Positions 47,453-57,881 of a stretch of 64,000 bases of DNA are shown piece by piece. The first letter of the stretch is position 1; each line of letters begins with the position of its first letter. The position numbers and the translations under genes are program-made. The notes below the pieces were generated by a model, which had not been told where the DNA came from, ran no database searches, and saw only the letters and a program-made list of their open reading frames with translations. The DNA comes from Pseudomonadota bacterium (lineage in GTDB: Bacteria; Pseudomonadota; Gammaproteobacteria; Burkholderiales; Burkholderiaceae_C): assembly GCA_020161065.1 (NCBI GenBank), contig JAIUPH010000037.1, positions 1 to 64,000 on the forward strand, read 5' to 3'.

Positions 47453-47465
<13 letters not shown>
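45414..47465 (-). CDS. Sensor histidine kinase with periplasmic Cache domain
   Basis: A 683-residue kinase. TM1 is about 31-54, a Cache-type periplasmic sensor about 60-345, TM2 about 349-371, then HAMP and a coiled coil. The HisKA domain has phospho-acceptor His473 (SVAHEINNPIA) and is followed by HATPase_c with VLINLLVNAIHAM and GTGLGLWIS. The N-terminus holds TTGV repeats from a 12-base tandem repeat. It overlaps the response regulator gene by 13 bases and is its partner. Position beside mobA and formate dehydrogenase suggests control of that respiratory system. Confidence 0.88.
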
Positions 47466-48823
<1,358 letters not shown>

Positions 48824-48827
48824 GGCT

Positions 48828-49436
48828 TCAGCTTTCGGGCTGCAGCCGCCGCAAGTCGTCGGCGGTGTTGGCGTTGGCGAAGGCGGCGGCGTCGTCGAAG
48901 CGCGCGCGCGCCGCGCGCCGCTGGTCGGCGAAGTGCTCGACGCGGCGCTGGCCGCCAGACAGGAAGGCTTGCAGCGGCGCGGCCAGCTCGCGCCGCAGCA
49001 GGCAGAACACCGGCTGCGGCCGCAGGCGGCCATCGGCCTCGGGCGCCTCGGCGATCGCCAGCTCGGCACCGGCCTGCACGGCCGCGGCCGCCAGCCGCGT
49101 CGCCAGGTCGGCGGGGAAGTTCGGGCTGTCGCAAGGCACGCTCAGCAGCCACGGCGTGGCGCAGTGCTGCAGCCCGGCCAGCAGGCCGGCCAGCGGGCCG
49201 GGGCGGTCGGCCGTGGCGTCGGGCCACACCGGCACGCCGAAGGCCGCGTAGCGATCGAGGTTGCGGTTGGCGTTGACGGCCAGCGGCCCGACCTGCGACG
49301 CCAGCCGCTGCAGCGCGTGCAGCGCCAGCGGCCGGCCGGCGTGAAGCTGCAGCCCCTTGTCGACGCCGCCCATGCGGCTGCCCAGGCCGCCGGCCAGCAC
49401 CAGGCCGGTGATGTCATCGCGCAGAATGGCTTCCAT
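48828..49436 (-). CDS. mobA: Molybdenum cofactor guanylyltransferase
   Basis: A 202-residue nucleotidyltransferase that joins GMP to molybdopterin to give the bis-MGD cofactor. The nucleotide motif is [20 protein letters not shown] and the acidic metal site VPCDSPN. It heads the minus-strand transcript with the two-component genes and faces the formate dehydrogenase locus, whose catalytic subunit needs this very cofactor. Length is normal for MobA. Confidence 0.92.
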   Translation of the reverse strand: MEAILRDDITGLVLAGGLGSRMGGVDKGLQLHAGRPLALHALQRLASQVGPLAVNANRNLDRYAAFGVPVWPDATADRPGPLAGLLAGLQHCATPWLLSVPCDSPNFPADLATRLAAAAVQAGAELAIAEAPEADGRLRPQPVFCLLRRELAAPLQAFLSGGQRRVEHFADQRRAARARFDDAAAFANANTADDLRRLQPES

Positions 49437-49458
49437 TGCGAGTGATTGTTTCACCCAC

Positions 49459-49484
49459 GCGATCCACCCAAGCGATCCACCCAA
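49459..49484. repeat. Two tandem copies of a 13-base unit in the mobA/ltaE gap
   Basis: GCGATCCACCCAA occurs twice in direct succession (49459-49471, 49472-49484) in the 60-base gap between divergent mobA and ltaE. Confidence 0.85.
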
Positions 49485-49496
49485 GCCCGTGCCGCC

Positions 49497-50534
49497 ATGA
49501 CCGACCGCATCGACCTCCGTTCCGACACCGTCACCCAGCCCACCGCGGCGATGCGCGCGGCGATGGCCGCCGCGCCGGTCGGCGACGACCAGTACGGCGA
49601 AGACCCCAGCACCAACCGCCTGCAGGCGCGCTGCGCCGAGCTGCTGGGCCAGGAGGCCGCGCTGTGGCTGCCCAGCGGCACCATGGCCAACCAGGTGGCC
49701 TTGCGCGTGTTGACGCGGCCCGGCGACGAAGTGGTGGCCTCGCGCGAATCGCACGCCGCCTGGCACGAGGCCGGCGGCGCCGCGGCCAACGCCGGCGTGC
49801 AGGTGGTGGAGGTCGGCCGCGGCGGCGTGTTCTCGGTCGACGAGTTGCTGGCGGCCATCAAGCCCGCAGGGCTGCCGGTGTTCCCGCAGACCACGCTGAT
49901 GGAGATCGAGAACACCCACAACCGCGCCGGCGGCGTGGTGTTGCCGCAACCGCTGGTGCGCCAGCTGTGCGCCGCGGCGCGCGAGCGCGGCCTGGCCTGC
50001 TTCCTGGACGGCGCGCGGCTGTGGAACGCCCACGTCGCCGGCGGCCTGCCGCTGCACGAGCTGGCCGCGCCTTTCGACCTGGTGGCCGTGGCCTTCAGCA
50101 AGGGGCTGGGCGCGCCGGGCGGCTCGCTGCTGGCCGGTTCCAAAGACCTGATCACCGCCGCCGACCGCCAGCGCCGCCGCATGGGCGGCGCGATGCGGCA
50201 GAACGGCATCTTCGCCGCCGCCGCGCTGCACGGGCTGGACCATCACCTCGCGCGGCTGGCCGAAGACCATGCCAACGCGCGGCGGCTGGCCGAGCGCCTG
50301 GCCGCCGGCAGCGGCGTGCAGCTCGACCTGGCCACGGTGCAGAGCAACATCATCGTCTTCCACCTGCCGCCGGGCCTGCCGGATGCGGCGCAGGTGGTGG
50401 CGCGCGCGCGCGAGCGCGGCGTCTGGCTCAACGCCTTCGCGGCGCGCACGCTGCGCGCCGTGACGCACCTGGACGTGAGCCGCGCGCAGTGCGAGCAGGC
50501 GGCCGCCGTGCTGACGGAACTTCTGGCCGCCTGA
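49497..50534 (+). CDS. ltaE: Low-specificity L-threonine aldolase
   Basis: A 345-residue PLP enzyme splitting threonine to glycine and acetaldehyde. [19 protein letters not shown] and [15 protein letters not shown] open it; the PLP Lys is in [16 protein letters not shown]. It starts at ATG 49497. Its place between mobA and the formate dehydrogenase operon is not obviously functional, though it would feed one-carbon metabolism through glycine. Confidence 0.92.
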   Translation: MTDRIDLRSDTVTQPTAAMRAAMAAAPVGDDQYGEDPSTNRLQARCAELLGQEAALWLPSGTMANQVALRVLTRPGDEVVASRESHAAWHEAGGAAANAGVQVVEVGRGGVFSVDELLAAIKPAGLPVFPQTTLMEIENTHNRAGGVVLPQPLVRQLCAAARERGLACFLDGARLWNAHVAGGLPLHELAAPFDLVAVAFSKGLGAPGGSLLAGSKDLITAADRQRRRMGGAMRQNGIFAAAALHGLDHHLARLAEDHANARRLAERLAAGSGVQLDLATVQSNIIVFHLPPGLPDAAQVVARARERGVWLNAFAARTLRAVTHLDVSRAQCEQAAAVLTELLAA

Positions 50535-50541
50535 CCGGGTC

Positions 50542-50558
50542 TGCGACAACTTGTCGCA
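50542..50558. promoter_or_regulatory. Perfect palindrome TGCGACAA-C-TTGTCGCA upstream of fdnG
   Basis: Eight-base arms around one central base, eight bases after the ltaE stop and about 135 bases before fdnG. It may be an ltaE terminator stem (no T-tract) or, more likely by its symmetry and position, an upstream activator site for the regulator encoded across mobA. A looser TGTTC/GAACA inverted repeat follows at about 50592-50616. No sigma-54 -24/-12 element was seen in the 158-base gap. Confidence 0.5.
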
Positions 50559-50692
50559 CGCGAAGGCGCAGGTGTGCTGAGTGATCCCGATTGTTCGCGG
50601 GTTGACCCTGATGAACACTCGCAGCCGCGTGCGGCGTGACCGCCATTCGGCAACCCATCACCCCTGGCGCCAGGGGGCGGAGATTTCTTCAA

Positions 50693-53600
50693 ATGGACAT
50701 GAACCGGAGGCAGTTCTTCCGGGTCAGCGGCGCGGGCCTCGTCGGCTCCAGCCTGGTGGCGCTGGGCTTCTCGCCCACCGCCGCCCTGGCTGAAACGCGC
50801 AACTTCAAGCTGGCCAGGACGACCGAGACCCGCAGCGTCTGCCCGTATTGCTCGGTCAGTTGCGGACTGATCATCTACACGCTGGGCGACAAGGCCAAGA
50901 ACGTCACGCCGCACATCGTCCACGTCGAGGGCGACCCCGACAACCCGGTCAGCCGCGGCTCGCTGTGCCCCAAGGGCGCGGGGGTCATGGACATGATCAA
51001 CTCGCCCGGACGCGTCACCTTCCCGCAGGTGCGCGAGGCCGGCAGCAAGGAGTGGAAGCGCATCAGCTGGGACGAGGCGGTGACGCGCGTGGCCAAGCAC
51101 ATGAAGGCCGACCGCGACGCCAACTTCCAGGCACAGAACGCCGCCGGCACCACGGTCAACCGCTGGGGGACCACCGGCTTCCTGATGTGCAGTTCGTCGT
51201 CCAACGAATCGAGTTACTTGACCGTCAAGGTGTCGCGCGCACTGGGGATGGTCGGCATCGACACACAAGCACGCGTTTGACACGCACCGACGGTGTCCAG
51301 TCTGGGCCCGACTTTCGGTCGCGGAGCGATGACCAACTCGTGGACGGATATCAAGAACTCCGACCTCATCATCGTCATGGGCGGCAATGCCGCCGAAGCC
51401 CACCCGGTGGGCTTCAAGTGGGTGATCGAGGCCATGCAAAAGCGCAAGGCCAAGCTGATCTCGGTCGACCCGCGCTTCAACCGCACGTCGGCGGTGGCCG
51501 ACATCTATGCGCCGCTGCGCAACGGCACCGACATCGCCTTCCTCGGCGGCGTCATCAACTACCTGCTGAGCAAGGACAAGATCCATCGCGACTACGTCAA
51601 GTTCAACACCGACGCGACGTTCCTGACCAAGCCCGAGTTCAAGCTCGACAACGGCCTGTTCAGCGGCTATGACGAGGCCAAGCGCAAGTACGACAAGTCG
51701 TCGTGGGGCTACCAGCTCGGCGAGGACGGCTTCGTCAAGGTCGACGAGACCATGCAGGACCCGCTGTGCGTGTACCAGCAGCTCAAGAAGCACTACAGCC
51801 GCTACACGCCGGAGATGGTCAGCCGCATCTGCGGCACGCCGCAGGACAAGTTCCTGAAGATCTGCGAGATGCTGGGCGAGATGTCGGCGCCCGACAAGAC
51901 CAGCACCATCTGCTATGCGCTGGGCTGGACGCAGCATTCGGTGGGCAGCCAGAACATCCGCTCGATGGCGATGATCCAGCTGCTGCTGGGCAACATGGGG
52001 CGGCCGGGCGGCGGCGTCAACGCGCTGCGCGGGCACTCCAACGTGCAGGGCGTGACCGACATGAACGCCTATGCCGAGGTGTTCTCCGGCTACCTGAGCG
52101 CGCCGACCGACAACGACGACACGTACGACAAGTACATGAAGCGTTGCACGCCCAAGCCGCTGCGGCCCAACCAGATGAACTACTGGAGCAACTTCCCGCG
52201 GTTCTTCAACAGCCTGATGAAGTCGTACTTCGGCAAGGCGGCGACGGTCGAGAACAACTTCTGCTACGACTGGTTGCCCAAGCTGGCTGGCGGCTACGAC
52301 GCCATGCACCTGTTCGAGCTGATGCACCAGGGCAAGATGAACGGCTTCATCTGCCAGGGCTTCAACCCGCTGGCGACGGTGCCCAACAAGAACAAGCTGT
52401 CGTCGGCGCTGTCCAAGCTGAAGTACCTGGTCATCATCGACCCGCTGGAAACCGAGACCGGCGAGTTCTGGAAGAACTTCGGCGCCTTCAACGACGTGAA
52501 GTCGGAAGACATCAAGACCGAGGTCTTCCGCCTGCCCAGCGCCTGCTTCGCCGAGGAGCAAGGCAGCCTGACCAACTCCAGCCGCGTCGCGCTGTGGAAG
52601 GAACGCGCGATGGCCCCGCCCGACGAGGCCAAGACCGACTCGGAGATCATGGCGCACCTGTTCGTCAAGCTGCGCACCATGTACGCCAAGGACGGCGGCG
52701 CGTTCCCCGAGCCGATCGCCAACCTGGCCTGGGACTACGTGCGCGTCGAAGACCCGTCGCCGACCGAGCTGCTGCGCGAGGTCAACGGCCGCGCCATCGA
52801 GGACGTGCTGGCGCCGCCCGACCCGGCGAACCCGCAGGCGCCGCGCGCCGTGCTGGTGAAGGCCGGGCAGCAGTTGCCGGGTTTTGCGATGCTGCGCGAC
52901 GACGGCAGCACCGCCTGCGGCAACTGGCTGTACAGCGGCTGCTGGACCGAGGCCGGCAACATGACGGCGCGGCGCGACCTGTCGGACCCCACCGGCTGGG
53001 GCGTGTACCCGAACTTCGGCTTCGCCTGGCCGGCGAACCGCCGCATCCTCTACAACCGCGCCAGCGCCGACAAGGACGGCAAGCCGTGGTCGACGAACAA
53101 GAAGTACGAGTTCTGGAACGGCAAGAGCTGGGCCGGCGCCGACGTGCCCGACATGATGCCGACGGCCGCGCCCGAGGTGGGCATGGGCTCGTTCATCATG
53201 AACCCCGAGGGCGTGGCGCGGCTGCACGCCATCGGCATGGCCGAAGGGCCGTTCCCCGAGCACTACGAGCCGTTCGAAACGCCGATTGGCGTCAACCCGC
53301 TGCACCCGAACAACCCGAAGGCGACCAGCAACCCCTGCGCCCGCGTGTTCAAGGGTGACCTGGAGGCCTTCGGCAAGAAGGAGGAGTTCCCGTACGCGGC
53401 CACGACCTACCGGCTGACCGAGCACTTCCACACCTGGACCAAGCACGCCCGCATCAACTCGATCGTGCAGCCCGAGGCCTTCGTCGAGATCAGCGAAGAG
53501 CTGGCCAAGGAGAAAGGCATCGCGCACGGCGACAGCGTCAAGGTCAGATCCAACCGCGGCTACATCATCACCAAGGCGGTGGTCACCAAGCGCATCAAGC

Positions 53601-53773
53601 CCTTCGACGTGAACAACCAGAAGGTGCACCTGGTCGGCATCCCGTTCCACTGGGGATTCAAGGGCCAGACCAAGACGGGCTATCTCGCCAACACCCTGAC
53701 CCCGTTCGTCGGCGACGCCAACTCGCAGACGCCGGAGTTCAAGGCGTTCCTCGTCAACATCGAGAAGGCATGA
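50693..53773 (+). CDS. fdnG: Formate dehydrogenase-N type catalytic subunit, selenoprotein (Sec at UGA 51278-51280)
   Basis: A 1026-residue selenoprotein oxidising formate in the periplasm on a bis-MGD molybdenum/tungsten site. It has a Tat signal (NRRQFFRVSG, Arg5-Arg6) and a [4Fe-4S] site at Cys50, Cys53, Cys57 and Cys92. The frame meets TGA after DTQARV and continues HAPTVSS then LGPTFGRGAMTN, exactly the FdnG active site, so TGA is Sec196 (also 196 in E. coli FdnG). A SECIS-like hairpin follows directly. Standard gene calling splits this into two genes (about 50693-51280 and 51293-53773). GGAG lies 10 bases before the ATG. Confidence 0.95.
51278..51320 (+). promoter_or_regulatory. bSECIS element: Sec UGA and hairpin
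   Basis: Directly after the UGA, ACCGA (51286-51290) pairs with TCGGT (51315-51319), and TCC/GGG closes an AGTCT apical loop (51299-51303). E. coli fdnG has the same AGUCU loop at the same distance. It is the predicted binding site for SelB, which is encoded at 60969. Confidence 0.8.
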
Positions 53774-53784
53774 GGTAGCCGGCC

Positions 53785-54672
53785 ATGTCTAGTCTGCAAT
53801 CGCAAGACGTGGTGGCGCGCTCGGCCACCACCACCCCCACGCCGCAGGTGCGCTCGGCGGTGCCGCAGGTCGCCAAGCTCATCGACGAGTCCAAGTGCAT
53901 CGGCTGCAAGGCCTGCCAGGTGGCTTGCATGAACTGGAACGATCTGCGCGACGTCATCGGCAGCAACATCGGCACCTACGACAACCCGGTCGACCTGACC
54001 GCGAAGTCGTGGACGGTGATGAAGTTCTTCGAGGTCGAGCCCAAGGACGGCAACCTCGAATGGCTGATCCGCAAGGACGGCTGCATGCACTGCGAGGACC
54101 CGGGCTGCCTGAAGGCCTGCCCGTCGCCCGGCGCGATCGTCAAGTACGGCAACGGCATCGTCGACTTCATCTCGGAGAACTGCATCGGCTGCGGCTACTG
54201 CGTCAAGGGCTGCCCCTTCGACGTGCCGCGCATCAGCCAGCAGGACAACAAGGCGTACAAGTGCACCTTGTGCTCCGACCGCGTCGGCGTCGGGCTCGAA
54301 CCGGCCTGCGTCAAGACCTGTCCGACCGGGGCCATCGGCTTCGGCACCAAGGCCGACATGGTCGAGTACGGCAACCAGCGCGCCGCCGAGCTGAAGGAGC
54401 GCGGCTACGCCAACGCCGGGCTCTACAACCCGCAAGGCGTGGGCGGCACGCACGTGATGTACGTGCTCAAGCACGCCGACCGGCCCGAGCTGGAAGACCT
54501 GCCCGCCAACCCCAGCATCAGCCCGATGGTGATGCTGTGGAAGGGCATCGCCAAGCCGCTGGCGCTGGCCAGCATGATCGGCGCGGTCGTGGTCGGCTTC
54601 TTCCACTACATGAAGGTGGGCCCGATCGAGGAGAAATCCGAAGACCGGGCTGACGAGAAGGAGGGTGTGTGA
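53785..54672 (+). CDS. fdnH: Formate dehydrogenase-N iron-sulfur subunit
   Basis: A 295-residue periplasmic-face electron-transfer subunit. Sixteen Cys in four ferredoxin-like groups ([35 protein letters not shown], and CTLC...CVKTC) bind four [4Fe-4S] clusters. A C-terminal membrane helix (about 262-284) anchors it. It starts 12 bases after fdnG and overlaps fdnI. Length matches E. coli FdnH (294). Confidence 0.94.
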   Translation: MSSLQSQDVVARSATTTPTPQVRSAVPQVAKLIDESKCIGCKACQVACMNWNDLRDVIGSNIGTYDNPVDLTAKSWTVMKFFEVEPKDGNLEWLIRKDGCMHCEDPGCLKACPSPGAIVKYGNGIVDFISENCIGCGYCVKGCPFDVPRISQQDNKAYKCTLCSDRVGVGLEPACVKTCPTGAIGFGTKADMVEYGNQRAAELKERGYANAGLYNPQGVGGTHVMYVLKHADRPELEDLPANPSISPMVMLWKGIAKPLALASMIGAVVVGFFHYMKVGPIEEKSEDRADEKEGV

Positions 54673-55292
54673 TGGCGCGCCTGCTCAAGCGTTACTCCGA
54701 CGGCGAGCGCATGAACCACTGGTTCATCGTGCTGATGTTCGTGCTGGCCGCCGTGTCGGGGCTGGCCTTCTTCCACCCGAGCCTGTTCTTCCTGAGCAAC
54801 CTGATGGGCGGCGGCCCCTGGTCGCGCATCCTGCATCCCTTCATGGGGCTGCTGATGGTGCTGGGCTTCCTCGTCATGTTCCTGCGGCTGTGGCGGCAGA
54901 ACCTGATGACGGCGGCCGACAAGGAATGGGCCAAGCACGCCGGCGAGATGCTGCGCGGCGACAAGAGCCGCATGCCGCCGGCCGGCAAGTACAACGCCGG
55001 CCAGAAGCGCGTGTTCTGGTTGATGGCGTTCAGCCTGCTGGTGCTGGTGGTGACGGGCTTCCTGTTCTGGCACCCCTGGTTCACCGGCTACTTCCCGATC
55101 GTGGTGCAGCGCGCGGCCGTGCTGCTGCATTCGATCGCCGCGCTGGTGCTGGTGCTGACCGTCATCGTCCACATCTACGCCGCGATCTGGGTGAAGGGTA
55201 CGATGCGCGCGATGACCCGTGGCACCGTCACCGAAGGCTGGGCCAAGGCCAACCATGAGCTGTGGTACCGCGAGGTGACGCGCGGCCGCTGA
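54672..55292 (+). CDS. fdnI: Formate dehydrogenase-N cytochrome b556 subunit
   Basis: A 206-residue membrane subunit with about four helices and heme-ligand His residues (ERMNHWFIV, RILHPFMG, LLHSIAAL, VIVHIYAAIW). It passes electrons from FdnH to the quinone pool. ATG 54672 overlaps the fdnH stop. A GTG one codon upstream is not needed. A strong palindrome follows before fdhE. Confidence 0.92.
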   Translation: MARLLKRYSDGERMNHWFIVLMFVLAAVSGLAFFHPSLFFLSNLMGGGPWSRILHPFMGLLMVLGFLVMFLRLWRQNLMTAADKEWAKHAGEMLRGDKSRMPPAGKYNAGQKRVFWLMAFSLLVLVVTGFLFWHPWFTGYFPIVVQRAAVLLHSIAALVLVLTVIVHIYAAIWVKGTMRAMTRGTVTEGWAKANHELWYREVTRGR

Positions 55293-55304
55293 GCGTGCCA
55301 CCGC

Positions 55305-55326
55305 GGGCGCCGCGGCCGCGGCGCCC
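55305..55326. terminator. Perfect 22-base GC palindrome between fdnI and fdhE
   Basis: Eleven-base arms (GGGCGCCGCGG and its reverse complement) can form a nine-base-pair stem with a GGCC loop. It lies 13 bases after the fdnI stop. No real T-tract follows, so it may stabilise the fdnGHI message or attenuate read-through to fdhE-sel genes rather than act as a standard terminator. Confidence 0.5.
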
Positions 55327-55361
55327 CGTTCGCCCCCGTTGCTGTTTGAGAAGGGTGTTGG

Positions 55362-56411
55362 ATGAGTGCCACCGCCACCGTGCGCGTGATGTCAGCGGAA
55401 GAAATCGTTTCGTCGGCCGCCGGCGAAACGCCGTTCCTGCATTGGCCCGAGCGCGGCACGCTGTTTGCCGAACGCCAGATGCGGCTGCGCCAGCTGGCCG
55501 CCGGCGGCCATGCGATGGCCGACTTCCTGCGCTTCATGGCCGACGTGGCGCAAGCCCAGCACGCGGCGCTGCAGCGCATGGGCCCGGTGCCCTTGCCCAG
55601 CGACGAAGCGCTGCAGCGCGCCGCCCGCGACGGCGTGCCGCCGCTGCCCGCGGTGGACTGGCCGCGCGATGCCGCCTGGCGCACCGAGCTGCGCCGCATG
55701 GTCGACGAGTGGCGCCGCAGCGCGCCGGCCGGCGTGCGCGCCGCGCTCGACGCGATCGACCGCTGCACCGACGATGAACTGGAATCGCAGGCCGACTGCC
55801 TGCTCACCGGCGTCATGCAGGGGCTCAACTTGGCCACCGCGCCGTTGATCGCGGCGGCCTTGCAGGTCTACTGGACGCACCTCGTGTTGTCGGTGCAGGC
55901 CGCCAACGGCGCAAGCGCCGGCGACCACGCCCGCGGCGCGCTGAACCCGCCCTTCGGCCGCTGCGACGATGCCAGCCTCTGCCCCTGCTGCGGCAGCCGG
56001 CCGACCGCCAGCCTGACGCGCAACATCGGCGGCAGCACCGGCCAGCGCTACCTGCATTGCAGCCTGTGCAGCACGCAGTGGTATTTGCAGCGCATCCGCT
56101 GCCCGCATTGCCTGCACACCGGGCGCATCGCCTACCAGACGCTGGAGTCGGCGCAAGCCGTCAGCGACGACGACGATGCCAACGCGCGCGTGGCGCAGGC
56201 CGCCATCCAGGCCGAGACCTGCGACGACTGCGGCCACTACCTGAAGATCATGCACGGCGACCGCGACCCCTTCGCCGACCCCGTGGCCGACGACCTCGCC
56301 ACGCTGACGCTCGACCTGCTGGTCGCCGAGACCGGCAAGCAGCGTCACGGCGTCAACCTGATGCTGCTGTTCGGCGACCCCGAACCGCCGCCCGACCCGC
56401 AAGGCGCTTGA
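55362..56411 (+). CDS. fdhE: Formate dehydrogenase accessory protein FdhE
   Basis: A 349-residue cytoplasmic protein needed to mature Tat-exported formate dehydrogenases. Its rubredoxin-like iron sites are visible as Cys pairs (LCPCCGSRP, CSLCST, RCPHCLH and CDDCGHY), the FdhE pattern. The N-terminal third is helical. The stop overlaps selA by one base (TGATG), so FdhE and SelA are coupled. It is about 40 residues longer than the E. coli protein. Confidence 0.93.
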   Translation: MSATATVRVMSAEEIVSSAAGETPFLHWPERGTLFAERQMRLRQLAAGGHAMADFLRFMADVAQAQHAALQRMGPVPLPSDEALQRAARDGVPPLPAVDWPRDAAWRTELRRMVDEWRRSAPAGVRAALDAIDRCTDDELESQADCLLTGVMQGLNLATAPLIAAALQVYWTHLVLSVQAANGASAGDHARGALNPPFGRCDDASLCPCCGSRPTASLTRNIGGSTGQRYLHCSLCSTQWYLQRIRCPHCLHTGRIAYQTLESAQAVSDDDDANARVAQAAIQAETCDDCGHYLKIMHGDRDPFADPVADDLATLTLDLLVAETGKQRHGVNLMLLFGDPEPPPDPQGA

Positions 56412-57856
56412 TGGCCCGGCCCGACGAATCCGTGGTTCACGGTTCCAAGGCCCAGGCCAAGGACCTGCCGGCGGTGGACCGGCTGCTGCGCGCCGAGGCC
56501 GCGGCGGCGCTCGTCCGCGAGCACGGCCACACGCTGGTGGCCAGCGAGGCGCGCGCGCTGCTCGACGGCCTGCGCCAGCGCGCCGTGGCCGGCGAGTTGC
56601 CGGCGGCCGAGTTGCAGCCCGCCGCGCTGCAGGCCGCGCTGGCCGCGCGCATCGAGGCCCGGCTGGCGCCGCGCCTGCGCCGCGTGCTCAACCTCACCGG
56701 CACGGTGATCCATACCAACCTCGGCCGCGCGCTGCTGGCCGACGCCGCGCTGCAGCACCTGCTGGCGATGATGGCCGGGCCGAACAACCTGGAATACGAC
56801 CTCGCCGGCGGCGGCCGCGGCGACCGCGACGGCGTGGTGGAAGACCTGCTGTGCACGCTGACCGGCGCCGAGGCGGCGACCGTGGTCAACAACAACGCCG
56901 CGGCGGTGCTGCTGACGATCGCGGCCCTGGCGCGCGGACGGGAAGTGATCGTCTCGCGCGGCGAGCTGGTCGAGATCGGCGGCGCTTTCCGCATGCCCGA
57001 CGTGATGGCCAGCGCCGGCGCCACGCTGGTCGAGGTGGGCACGACCAACCGCACGCACCCGGCCGACTACGAGCGCGCCATCAACGAACGCACGGCGCTC
57101 CTGATGAAGGTGCACACCAGCAATTACGCGGTGCAGGGCTTCACGAGCGCCGTCGACGAAGCCGGGATCGCGCGCATCGCCCACGCGAAAGGCCTGCCGA
57201 TGGCCACCGACCTGGGCAGCGGCGCGCTGGTCGACCTGGCCGCCTACGGGCTGCCGCACGAGCCGACGCCGCAAGAGAAGATCGCCGCCGGCTGCGACGT
57301 CGTCAGCTTCAGCGGCGACAAGCTGCTGGGCGGCCCGCAGGCCGGGCTGATCGTCGGCACGAAGGAGGCCGTCGGCCGCATCCGCAAGTTCCCGATGAAG
57401 CGCGCGCTGCGCATCAGCAAGCTGCCGCTGGCGGCGCTGGAAGCCACGCTGCGCCTGTACCTGCGGCCCGAGCGGCTGGCGCACGACCTGCCCACGCTGC
57501 GCTTGCTGACGCGCCGGCCCGAGGCCATCCGCGCCCTCGCCGAAGGCCTGCAAGCGGCCGTGGCAGCCGCCGTGATGCCGCGTTATGAGGTGAGCGTGGT
57601 GGCGCTGCTCGGCCAGATCGGCTCGGGCTCGCTGCCGGTCGACCGCCTGCCCTCGGCCGGGCTGGCGATCGAGCCGGTGCACAAGAAGGCCAGCGGCCGC
57701 GCGCTGGACGAACTGGCCGCCGCCTTGCGCGCGCTGCCGCTGCCGGTGATCGCCCGCATCGCCGACGACCGCCTGCTGCTGGACCTGCGCGGCCTGGAAG
57801 ACGCGCAGCCTTTCGTCGACCAACTGCCGGCGCTGCGGCAGGCCCTTTCCATTTGA
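56411..57856 (+). CDS. selA: L-seryl-tRNA(Sec) selenium transferase
   Basis: A 481-residue PLP enzyme converting Ser-tRNA(Sec) to Sec-tRNA(Sec) with selenophosphate. The PLP Lys is residue 304 in SFSGDKLLGGPQAG, and NLTGTVIHTNLGRALL and VNNNAAAVLL are conserved. It starts in a one-base overlap with fdhE. The genes that follow are not Sec enzymes but redox proteins, then selB. Confidence 0.95.
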   Translation: MARPDESVVHGSKAQAKDLPAVDRLLRAEAAAALVREHGHTLVASEARALLDGLRQRAVAGELPAAELQPAALQAALAARIEARLAPRLRRVLNLTGTVIHTNLGRALLADAALQHLLAMMAGPNNLEYDLAGGGRGDRDGVVEDLLCTLTGAEAATVVNNNAAAVLLTIAALARGREVIVSRGELVEIGGAFRMPDVMASAGATLVEVGTTNRTHPADYERAINERTALLMKVHTSNYAVQGFTSAVDEAGIARIAHAKGLPMATDLGSGALVDLAAYGLPHEPTPQEKIAAGCDVVSFSGDKLLGGPQAGLIVGTKEAVGRIRKFPMKRALRISKLPLAALEATLRLYLRPERLAHDLPTLRLLTRRPEAIRALAEGLQAAVAAAVMPRYEVSVVALLGQIGSGSLPVDRLPSAGLAIEPVHKKASGRALDELAAALRALPLPVIARIADDRLLLDLRGLEDAQPFVDQLPALRQALSI

Positions 57857-57881
57857 AGCGAGTCCCAACCGAAAGACCACC

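Noticed and set aside
50535-50692. Sigma-54 promoter for the formate dehydrogenase operon
   Set aside because: No GG-N10-GC -24/-12 pattern with proper surroundings was found, and the nearby NtrC-type regulator lacks the sigma-54 contact motif.
51278-51280. Stop codon making fdnG a pseudogene
   Set aside because: The frame continues with the conserved active site, a SECIS-like hairpin follows, and selA, selB and selC are nearby; it is a Sec codon.
55305-55326. Classical Rho-independent terminator after fdnI
   Set aside because: The stem is strong but the following bases are CGTTCGCCCCCG, with no U-tract.
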